This document shows, in pieces, positions 57,598 to 64,000 of a stretch of 64,000 nt of DNA (its first letter is position 1; each line of letters starts with the position of its first letter). The notes under the pieces were generated by a model that was given only the letters and a program-made list of their open reading frames with translations, had not been told where the DNA came from and searched no databases. The DNA lies in assembly GCA_964400405.1 (NCBI GenBank), contig CAYNUO010000002.1, positions 14,681 to 78,680 of the forward strand. Reading direction: 5' to 3'. The position numbers and the translations under genes are program-made. This stretch comes from CANKJK01 sp964400405. Lineage in GTDB: Bacteria > Acidobacteriota > Vicinamibacteria > Vicinamibacterales > UBA2999.

Positions 57598-58857
57598 TCA
57601 AACCCCGACGGCACTGTGCTCCTCCACGCTCCACTCGAGTTGCGGTGACAGCAGTCCGGTGCGGGGCGCACGCCCCTTCACCGACGTCGTGCTGGTTTCC
57701 GACCTGAAGGCCATGAACGTCAGCGCGTTGTACATCACGAGCCGGTACTGGCGCTCCTGCCCCTCGCGAAGCGTCGTCATGCTCACGGTGACGGTATAGG
57801 AGATGTCGGTGAGCAGATTCGCCGGGATGCGCACCCGCAGCTCGCACATGCCGGGACGGACCGCGCGAAACTCCTCATCGACGGCCCGGAACAGCAGCTG
57901 GCGCTTGGCGTGAAGATCGATGGCGCCCTTCACCGAGACGGCCTTGAACGCCTCGAAGGCGATCGACACGTAGACGTCCTCGTTGGTCGGCGCGGCGCCG
58001 ATCTCCTTCCCCTGCGCGGACAGCAGTTTGGCGCCGCGCAGCACGGCGAACCGGCTGCTGCCGCGGCCCCGCTCGGACTGCGACGCATCGTCGTCGGCCC
58101 ACGTCGCGTCCTGATAGTCCGCGATCACGTCCTCGGGCTCACCGATCTTCTGCACCTGCCCCTTGTGCAGCCACATGACCTTGTTGCAGACGCGCGCGAT
58201 GGCTTCCATGTCGTGCGAGACGAACAGCACGACGAGCCCGTTGCGGCCGGCCTCCTCGACCTTCTGGAGGCAGCGCTCCTGGAAGGCGATGTCGCCCACG
58301 GCCAGGATTTCGTCCGCCAGCAGGATCCTGGGCTCCATGTTGATCGCCACCGAGAAGGCGAGACGCAGGTACATCCCGCTCGAGTAGTGCCGAAGCGGCG
58401 CACCCGAGAACTCCGACAGCTCGGCGAACTCCAGGATGGCCGGCAGCCGCGCGAGGGCCTCGGCCCTGGGGATGCCGTGCATCGCGGCGTTCATGATCAC
58501 GTTGTCGCGGGCGTTGAGGTCGGGGTCGAACCCCGCGCCGAGCTCCAGCAGCGAGACCACGCGGCCCGTGCCGCGCACCTGACCGGTCGTCGGCGGCGAG
58601 ACGCGTGCGAGCACCTTGAGCAGCGTGCTCTTGCCGGCGCCGTTGGCGCCGATGATCCCGAGGATGGTGCCCGGCTCGAGCTCGAAGGACACGTCGCGCA
58701 GTGCCCAGAACTCACGGCGGGCTCCCCCGCCGCCAAAGCGGAGCCAGGCCGGCAGCCGCCAGCGTCCGGGCGTCGCCTCGGGCTCCGGCGCGCCGATGAA
58801 GTAGCGCTTGCCGAGGTTGGTGGCCGCCAGGGCCGCGTGAGCCGGGATGTCAGGCAT
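57598..58857 (-). CDS. wzt: ABC transporter ATPase with C-terminal carbohydrate-binding domain (Wzt)
   Basis: The 419-residue product has Walker A GANGAGKST near residue 70-78, LELGAGFDPDLNARDNV, the signature YSSGMYLRLAF near 158, Walker B ILLADEILAVGD near 178 and SHD with the switch His near 215. The 140 residues after about 280 form the extra domain that in Wzt proteins recognises the finished, often capped glycan. I take the ATG at 58857, which overlaps the dioxygenase stop by 8 bp; the frame also has an ATG at 58893. The C-terminal domain means chain length or end group is probably checked before export. Confidence 0.92.
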   Translation of the reverse strand: MPDIPAHAALAATNLGKRYFIGAPEPEATPGRWRLPAWLRFGGGGARREFWALRDVSFELEPGTILGIIGANGAGKSTLLKVLARVSPPTTGQVRGTGRVVSLLELGAGFDPDLNARDNVIMNAAMHGIPRAEALARLPAILEFAELSEFSGAPLRHYSSGMYLRLAFSVAINMEPRILLADEILAVGDIAFQERCLQKVEEAGRNGLVVLFVSHDMEAIARVCNKVMWLHKGQVQKIGEPEDVIADYQDATWADDDASQSERGRGSSRFAVLRGAKLLSAQGKEIGAAPTNEDVYVSIAFEAFKAVSVKGAIDLHAKRQLLFRAVDEEFRAVRPGMCELRVRIPANLLTDISYTVTVSMTTLREGQERQYRLVMYNALTFMAFRSETSTTSVKGRAPRTGLLSPQLEWSVEEHSAVGV

Positions 58858-59659
58858 GTACGGGAGGAGCGATGGCGGCACCGGGCACGTCACGGAGCAC
58901 GCGGGCGCGGTCGAGCACCAGCGTGATCTCGGCGCTGACGCGCGTCCGCGACCCGAGGTTCAGCGCGCCGCCGTGGATCAGGCGGTCGTTGAAGGCGATG
59001 ATCGTCCCGGGCGTCGCCTCGACCAGCACGGGCTGCAGCCCCTCCGGCAACTCGCCGATCTGCGGCTTGGCGGTCCCGTCACGCACGACGGTGGAGTGCC
59101 CGACGCCAGCGACGTGGCTGTCCGGTACGACCAGCAGACCGTTCCTGCCCGGTTCGGTGACGAGTGCGAACCACAACTTGACCGTGACCTCGTGCGGCGG
59201 GAACTGTCCGACGCCGCCGTTGACGGTCTCGTGGAACCAGTTGTCGGCATGCAGAGGCCCGACATCGTCGGCGGCCTCCGGCCTGACCAGCCGCCAGTAG
59301 ACCTCTTCCGTGCCGGGCGTCGTGCGGTTGTCCCACACCATTTCTGCGATACGGAACGGGCCCAGTTCCTTTCGAATGCGGTCGAGAAAGCCAAGGCCCT
59401 TGATGCGGGCGACGGCGGCGTCGCCGAGCACGCGTGCCGGCTTGGGCCACAGCGACCGGTGCAGGTCGGCATCCGCGTGCCGGTGATACCCGGCGATGCC
59501 GTCCGCCCGGAACCGGCCGGCATCCGGCGCGGCCTCTTCGATCCGGCTCCACCACTGTGCTTCCACTTCCCCGACGAACACGCGCAGCTCGTCGGCGTCC
59601 AGACGGATGCCGGTGGAGAAACCCGGGGTGACAAAGACCTCCTGCGCAAACACACTCAC
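58850..59659 (-). CDS. Phytanoyl-CoA dioxygenase-family (PhyH) Fe(II)/2-oxoglutarate oxygenase
   Basis: The 269-residue product has LHADNW near residue 137 (the HxD pair of the iron triad), a late LIHGGALNLGSRTRVSAEIT with the third His and the 2-oxoglutarate-binding Arg, and WFALV between, as in PhyH-like hydroxylases. It needs Fe(II), oxygen and 2-oxoglutarate. GTG codons at 59671, 59659 and 59653 are in frame; 59659 is best because GGAGG stands 5 bases before it. The stop overlaps wzt. Hydroxylating a sugar or a lipid end group before recognition by Wzt is an inference from position. Confidence 0.83.
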   Translation of the reverse strand: MSVFAQEVFVTPGFSTGIRLDADELRVFVGEVEAQWWSRIEEAAPDAGRFRADGIAGYHRHADADLHRSLWPKPARVLGDAAVARIKGLGFLDRIRKELGPFRIAEMVWDNRTTPGTEEVYWRLVRPEAADDVGPLHADNWFHETVNGGVGQFPPHEVTVKLWFALVTEPGRNGLLVVPDSHVAGVGHSTVVRDGTAKPQIGELPEGLQPVLVEATPGTIIAFNDRLIHGGALNLGSRTRVSAEITLVLDRARVLRDVPGAAIAPPVHA

Positions 59660-59675
59660 GACAGCCTCCACTCCA

Positions 59676-61532
59676 TCACCGCAGGCCTGCCCGGCGCATC
59701 ACGTACGCCGCACCGCGACGGACCACGGCCATGGCCTGACGAAACCCTTTCCCTGCCCGCGCGACGCGCCTGCCGCCGGACTTCCGCCACTCCCGGGCCG
59801 AGCGAACGAGCCGCCGTTGCCCGCGTTCGAACCCGCGCCCGGTCTCATGCAGGCCCATCCGCACGGAACGGCGCAGCGACCGGAATGCCTCGCGGAACCA
59901 CCGGCCAGCGTCCCGGCGCGTCCGGTCAACCCACTTGCCGGCCGTGCTGACTGTCCGCGTACCCAGAGTACGCCAGTCGAGGAGATCCGCAATGCGGTAG
60001 CCGAGCGTGGCGACCCGAACCATTACGGTCACCGCCCCCCGAAGCATGGACTCTCCGAGCGAGTATTCACTCGCGGCCATGACCAGGAATGGCGCCAGCA
60101 CCCTCACGATGGCCCGCGCCAGGCGCGAGGGCTGGTTGCTCCGGGGCGGTGGCGGCGGCTCGGCGAGCCAGGCCTGCAGCGCCGCGGTGAAGCGGTCCGT
60201 CGCCACGACGTCCCGGCCGAATGGCCGGACGAACGACTCGACGAATGCGGCCGACCGCGCGTCGGAGGTACCGGCCGACGCCAGCGCCCGCGCGAGACCG
60301 GACAGATGCTCCTCCGCGGTGTCCGCCACGTGCAGCAGCGCGTGTTCCCCGCCGACGAGGTGCTGGAAGTGCCGCGTGCCCTGCTGGGCGGGTTCGAACT
60401 CCGCCGCGCGCCAGGTCATCACCGGCTTGCCGAGGATCGCGGACTCGATCATGCCGCTCGTGTTCACGCCCACCACGGCGGCCGCGTAGTACATCGACTC
60501 GAAGTAGTCGTCGTTGAAGTCGGGGTCGAACGCCGTCGTGTCCGCGCGCTTCGGCCAGACCGCCACGCCGGGCAGACGCGCCATGTCCAGCGACGACCAC
60601 TCCGTGACCCGCCCGGGATGCGGCCGGAAGAGCAGACCGGCTCCGGCCAGCGCCGGATCGGCCGCCGCACGTACCAGCCGGACCCACGACGTCGCGAACC
60701 CCACTTCGTCCGGAGCGATCTGGGTGCTCGATCCGAGATACAGCAGGAACGGCCGCGACGGATCCAGCCCGACGCGGGCGCAGAAGGCCTCGCGGGTTCG
60801 TACCGGACGGCGGCCGAACCAGTGGTCGAAGATCTGCGCGCCGGTGACGACGATCCGCGACGGGTCGACGCCGTGATAGTTCGCCGCCTCCTGCTGCTGG
60901 GCGTGATTCCAGACGAAGACCCGCCCCGGCTGGACGCGCATCAGGCCCTTGTTCGTCAGGTTGTCCCAGCTGGCGACCCACAGCGCGGTGCGGATGCCCA
61001 GGCGGTCGGCGGACTTCAGGTAGTCCACCTGCAGCGACCCGAAGTCCACGAGCGGCGTGACGACGACCAGGTCGGGCCGCTCACGGTGCAGGAAGGCGTC
61101 GATCTCCGGGACCGTGGGCACGATCCGTTCGACCGCGGCGAGCAGACGGCTCACGCGGGACACCCACCGGGGCCCCAGCGCCGCGATTCGGTCCACGGCC
61201 CGCGCCGCCGCGGACGGCGCCTGTTCCCGGGCGCGTGCACGCAGGCCATGCGCCTCCGCCCAGTCCGGGTGGAGGTACCGCAGATAGTCCTGGGTCTGGC
61301 GCACCGCCATCGCCAGGCGGGTCCACGTGGTCGGCACTCTCGCGAGGGGCGTCCGTCCGACGCTGACCCCGGGGAAGTCCGAGGCGAGACGGTTCGCGAG
61401 GGTGAGCTCGAACGGCCGTCGCACGACATCCACCCGGATCTGGATCTCGTGCCCGGCCGACGCGAGCGCACGCAGGACGGGTTCGAAGTTCCGGACGAAC
61501 CCGCCGTGGTAGACGAAGAAGACGATCTTCAA
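59676..61532 (-). CDS. Family A putative glycosyltransferase with long basic C-terminal region
   Basis: The 618-residue product has KIVFFVYHGGFVRNFEPVL, VVVTPLVDFGSLQVDYL, SWDNLTNKGLMR, FVWNHAQQQEAANYHGV, VTGAQIFDHWFGRRPVRTR, RPHPGRVTEWS, YFESMYYAAAVVGVNTSGMI and QQGTRHFQHL. The SWDNLTNKG form is shared with the product of 43212-44754. The final 160 residues are very basic and helical (RRSVRMGLHETGRGFERGQR), longer than in any other copy, and may bind the membrane or nucleic-acid-like polymers. The start is TTG at 61532, overlapping the upstream TGA (TTGA); no ATG or GTG is near. It is separated from the other A genes by more than 10 kb. Confidence 0.74.
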   Translation of the reverse strand: MKIVFFVYHGGFVRNFEPVLRALASAGHEIQIRVDVVRRPFELTLANRLASDFPGVSVGRTPLARVPTTWTRLAMAVRQTQDYLRYLHPDWAEAHGLRARAREQAPSAAARAVDRIAALGPRWVSRVSRLLAAVERIVPTVPEIDAFLHRERPDLVVVTPLVDFGSLQVDYLKSADRLGIRTALWVASWDNLTNKGLMRVQPGRVFVWNHAQQQEAANYHGVDPSRIVVTGAQIFDHWFGRRPVRTREAFCARVGLDPSRPFLLYLGSSTQIAPDEVGFATSWVRLVRAAADPALAGAGLLFRPHPGRVTEWSSLDMARLPGVAVWPKRADTTAFDPDFNDDYFESMYYAAAVVGVNTSGMIESAILGKPVMTWRAAEFEPAQQGTRHFQHLVGGEHALLHVADTAEEHLSGLARALASAGTSDARSAAFVESFVRPFGRDVVATDRFTAALQAWLAEPPPPPRSNQPSRLARAIVRVLAPFLVMAASEYSLGESMLRGAVTVMVRVATLGYRIADLLDWRTLGTRTVSTAGKWVDRTRRDAGRWFREAFRSLRRSVRMGLHETGRGFERGQRRLVRSAREWRKSGGRRVARAGKGFRQAMAVVRRGAAYVMRRAGLR

Positions 61533-62749
61533 TCTTTGCGGAGGGAGACCAGGTGTGCGGGCTGTCCCCAGGCGCCGATGAAGCCGGCGTCGGTGGCGCA
61601 GAACGCGGCGAGCCGGTCGGCATCGCCCGCGGCGCAGGCCCGGATCGCGGCGGCCGCGCTCGCGAGCGCGACGGCCGGCGCCGGACGGTCCGCGACGGCC
61701 TCGATGAGAACCGGACCACGCTCGATCACGCCGACCATGCCCTCCACCGCTCGCAGCGCGCGATCGGCGACAGCCGGGTCGAAGTGCGAGATCAGCGCGT
61801 CGATCGCGTCCACGGCGTCATGGACGAGGCGGGCCGCGGCGAGCATGCCGGCCGGATCCTGATGACAGAGATACGCCTTCGAGCCGAGCGCGAAGCTGTA
61901 CTGACTCCGCTCGATGTGCAGGCGGTCATGCGCGATGCGCACGTCCCTCGGCACTTCCTGCTTGTGCCAGTGCACCCGCAGCGCGTCGGTGTACTCGGGC
62001 CACGAACCCCAGACGGGAATTCCGGCGGCGGCCATCTCCTCGTAGAACTCCCCCGCGTCGTAGGCGAACTCGCGGCGCACGTACGGATTCTCGAGCACGT
62101 CCATGACCCACGACTCGAAGCGGCGGGTGTGCGGCACCGACGCCCACTTGGCCGTGAACAGCGTCCGCGCGCTGTCGAGCGCGGACGCGCCGGTCAGGCC
62201 GCGGTAGCGGGCCTGCACCAGCTTCATCAGGAACTCGAAGAACGAGCCGGTGCGCTGCTGATAGGACACGAGGGCGAATCCGCCCGGCCGCAGCAGGCGG
62301 GCGAAGAGGTCCGTCCAGGTCCGCGTCGGACGCACCGTGTAGATGAAGCCCTCGGCCACGGCGACGTCGTAGATCCCGTCCCGCTCCGGCGTGAAGTCCT
62401 GGATGCTTTCCCCGTGTATCGCCTGCAGGTGCGCCCGCAGGTCGAAACGGTCGAAGTACGCCGTGATCTTGGGCCACGCCGCGGGGTTCGGTTCGACGAG
62501 GGTCACATCCCCGCCCCACCCGGCGAACACGAGCGCGTTCTCGCCGGAGTCGGGGCCGAACTCGATGATGCGCGCGCCGCGGAAGACGTCGATGGGCAGG
62601 CGCAGCTTGTCCATCAGGATCGCCCGCTTGCGCGCGTACTCGCCGAGCGCGGCGTCCTCGGTGAAACCGGCGAACGTCGGCAGCTCGCCGTACCGCTGGT
62701 AGTACTCGTGCAGTCCGCCCGGACGCGCGTCAGTCCCGCCCTGTGTCAA
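61529..62749 (-). CDS. Class I SAM-dependent methyltransferase with C-terminal extension
   Basis: The 406-residue reading has GLHEYYQRYGELPTFAG near the start, IIEFGPDSGENALVFAGWGG near residue 60 (SAM-binding motif I), VTLVEPNP, and YDVAVAEGFIYTVRPTRTW, followed by LLRPGGFALVSY. From about residue 300 the protein continues with a helical, Ala-rich region (AAARLVHDAVDAIDALISHF) without methyltransferase features. The likely start is TTG at 62749, which overlaps the SDR TGA (TTGA) behind GGAGGAG. It lies between an SDR and a family A gene, so a sugar substrate is likely. Confidence 0.76.
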   Translation of the reverse strand: MTQGGTDARPGGLHEYYQRYGELPTFAGFTEDAALGEYARKRAILMDKLRLPIDVFRGARIIEFGPDSGENALVFAGWGGDVTLVEPNPAAWPKITAYFDRFDLRAHLQAIHGESIQDFTPERDGIYDVAVAEGFIYTVRPTRTWTDLFARLLRPGGFALVSYQQRTGSFFEFLMKLVQARYRGLTGASALDSARTLFTAKWASVPHTRRFESWVMDVLENPYVRREFAYDAGEFYEEMAAAGIPVWGSWPEYTDALRVHWHKQEVPRDVRIAHDRLHIERSQYSFALGSKAYLCHQDPAGMLAAARLVHDAVDAIDALISHFDPAVADRALRAVEGMVGVIERGPVLIEAVADRPAPAVALASAAAAIRACAAGDADRLAAFCATDAGFIGAWGQPAHLVSLRKD

Positions 62750-63462
62750 CGCTCCTCCACAACCTGACGCGCGAGCGTCCCTTGAAAGACCAGCGAGAGC
62801 CCGCCGTCCACGACCAGGTGCTGACCGGTGATGCACGCCGACCCAGGCCCGCAGAGAAACAGCACGGCCTGCGCGATGTCCGCGGGAACCGGCACGCGCC
62901 GCAACGGAATGATGCCGGCATCGGGATGCGGACGTCCCGACCCCTGCGTGCCCTTGTCCACACTCCCGGGCACGACCCCGTTGACGCGGATACCGGCGGG
63001 GCCAAGCGTCACGGCGTAATACCGGACCAGCTGCGCAAGCGCGGCTTTCGACGCGTGGTACTCCGCCGGTTGCTCCGCCGCGACCAGATGCCGCGCGTGT
63101 GAGCCGATCACCACCACGGCGCCGCCACCCGCGGCCTGCATGGGCCCGGCGACGCCTTCGATGATCTGGCGGGTCGCCTCGACGCTGACGCGCATCTCGG
63201 ATGTCCACTCCAGCCGCTGCGCACGCGCACGCTGCGCGAAGACCACGGCGCGGGGCGCACCGGCGCTGGCCGTGTAGGCGTCGATCATCGCGGCGGTGGA
63301 GGCAGGACTCTCGAGGTCGGCTTCGATGAAGCGAAGCCCCGCCCGCTCCGGACGCCGCCTCGCCACGACCGTCACGTCGTGCCCGCCGGCCGCCCAGGCC
63401 TCGGCCACGGCCAGCCCGATGCCGCGACCGCCGCCGATGACGAGCACGCGCTCAGCGGCCAT
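62746..63462 (-). CDS. Short-chain dehydrogenase/reductase
   Basis: The 238-residue product has VLVIGGGRGIGLAVAEAWAA (the GxxxGxG cofactor loop) at its start, VVVIGSHARH with the active-site Ser, YHASKAALAQLVRYY (YxxxK), and VNGVVPGSV after it. The usual TG of the cofactor loop is IG, and NNAG is replaced by FAQRA, so it is slightly unusual for a classical SDR. The ATG at 63462 overlaps the stop of the cupin gene by 11 bp; the frame extends upstream to 63495 inside that gene. It likely reduces or oxidises a sugar or lipid keto group. Confidence 0.83.
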   Translation of the reverse strand: MAAERVLVIGGGRGIGLAVAEAWAAGGHDVTVVARRRPERAGLRFIEADLESPASTAAMIDAYTASAGAPRAVVFAQRARAQRLEWTSEMRVSVEATRQIIEGVAGPMQAAGGGAVVVIGSHARHLVAAEQPAEYHASKAALAQLVRYYAVTLGPAGIRVNGVVPGSVDKGTQGSGRPHPDAGIIPLRRVPVPADIAQAVLFLCGPGSACITGQHLVVDGGLSLVFQGTLARQVVEER

Positions 63463-63988
63463 CGGCGTGGGCAGTCCTCGCGTGAAGGCGCGCATTCAGG
63501 TCACCGAGCCAGGCGTCGGCCTCGGCACCGCCTTCCGGCGGCGCCCACGGCGCGAACTCGGTGTCCTCCCGCTTGAACGGGCCTGTCGTCACTTCGTGGT
63601 ACACGGCAGCTGCGGAGCGCACGACCAGCGTATGGTAAATCGCGTCGGCGATCCGGTAGTAGAAGAGCCCGCCGGCCCGATCGGTCATCGGCAGCACCGT
63701 CGCAATCGTGCCGTCCTCGTCGAAGAACACGATGTCGACCTCGCCGCGGATCAGGTGAAAGGACTCCGCCTTGCCGCGATGCCGGTGCGGGCGGATGTAG
63801 CGGCCGCCGGCCATCGCGATGATCATCTCGTGCAGCGCGGCGTCGTCGGTCTGGTGCGCACAGATGCGCACGCGCCCCCGCGGTGCCGCCGGCACCCGGG
63901 CCACGAGGTCGTCCAGCTCGGCGCCGCTCAGGGCCAGCAGCGGTCCGTCCGCGACCAGCACTTCGGGGTTTCGTTCCAGTAGTGGCAT
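63452..63988 (-). CDS. wbuC: WbuC-family cupin metalloprotein
   Basis: The 178-residue product has a cupin barrel with RPHRHRGKAESFHLIRG near residues 66-82 (His-x-His and a Glu as metal ligands), DIVFFDEDG after it, and IYHTLVV with a further His. This is the WbuC pattern; members lie at the edge of O-antigen and capsule loci and their reaction is not settled. The ATG at 63988 is preceded by AGAGGA at proper spacing, so it does not depend on coupling to an upstream gene. It is the first gene of the right-hand unit inside the window. Confidence 0.84.
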   Translation of the reverse strand: MPLLERNPEVLVADGPLLALSGAELDDLVARVPAAPRGRVRICAHQTDDAALHEMIIAMAGGRYIRPHRHRGKAESFHLIRGEVDIVFFDEDGTIATVLPMTDRAGGLFYYRIADAIYHTLVVRSAAAVYHEVTTGPFKREDTEFAPWAPPEGGAEADAWLGDLNARLHARTAHADGR

Positions 63989-64000
63989 GGCGTCCTCTAG

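Overview
The window is about 64 kb of very GC-rich bacterial DNA (by eye well above 60% G+C), almost wholly coding and almost wholly on the minus strand. It is a draft, probably metagenome-derived, assembly: three runs of 100 N occur, and two of them are flanked by exactly the same 55 bases on both sides. No rRNA, tRNA, CRISPR array or housekeeping block is present. The phylum cannot be proved from this sequence; a soil-type, GC-rich Gram-negative such as an Acidobacteriota member is a guess. The content is a large surface-polysaccharide locus (O-antigen or capsule) of the ABC-transporter (Wzm/Wzt) export type.

Reading in the direction of transcription (from high to low coordinates): 63988-54655 holds a WbuC-type cupin, an SDR, a methyltransferase, a putative glycosyltransferase, a PhyH-type dioxygenase, Wzt and Wzm, another putative glycosyltransferase and a FkbM methyltransferase. 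One gene only (53438-54634, TIGR04372-type glycosyltransferase) is on the plus strand. From 53372 a second minus-strand unit runs through a putative glycosyltransferase, polysaccharide deacetylase, NeuC, NeuA-like enzyme, a further glycosyltransferase and a formyltransferase. After a 319-bp leader with a good promoter (46515-46543), an almost unbroken 46-kb run of overlapping genes goes to the left edge.

Two protein families dominate. 'Family A' here means proteins of about 500 residues starting MKILFxxRHxxYxRNFE, with the motifs SWDHLSxKAL, LVWNxxQxxEA, VTGAQxFDxWF, RPHP, YFDSxYHxAAVVGxNTS and NQEGTLHF; the layout is that of a GT-B glycosyl- or glycerophosphotransferase of the CDP-glycerol type. 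'Family B' means proteins of about 330-490 residues with VGPWxxEVGxExLYWxPFxRW, a VVSRGG block, LHPxLMYxLF, and a late VGTYGGFSYLAPL. Eight A domains and seven B domains are present; two genes are A-B fusions and one looks like an A-methyltransferase fusion hidden by an assembly gap. The remaining genes make nucleotide sugars: two NeuB, two NeuC and three CMP-sugar synthetase-like genes, a WbpB/WbpE/WbpD-like set, epimerases, aminotransferases, several methyltransferases, and a left-end module of transketolase, aldehyde dehydrogenase, SDR, cytidylyltransferase and NeuB.

A second repeated unit, at 10508-18962, is a three-fold pair of a polytopic membrane protein and a small membrane-anchored ankyrin-like protein. 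Together with the A/B array it is the best candidate for something undescribed. A palindromic MITE-like element at 8174-8380 interrupts the run and supplies the stop codon of an aminotransferase.

Working model (inference): the sugar genes provide nonulosonic acids and acylated amino sugars; the A and B proteins, GT2 and membrane glycosyltransferases assemble a long, complex glycan; methyl, formyl and hydroxyl changes decorate or cap it; Wzt, through its C-terminal domain, selects the finished chain for export by Wzm.
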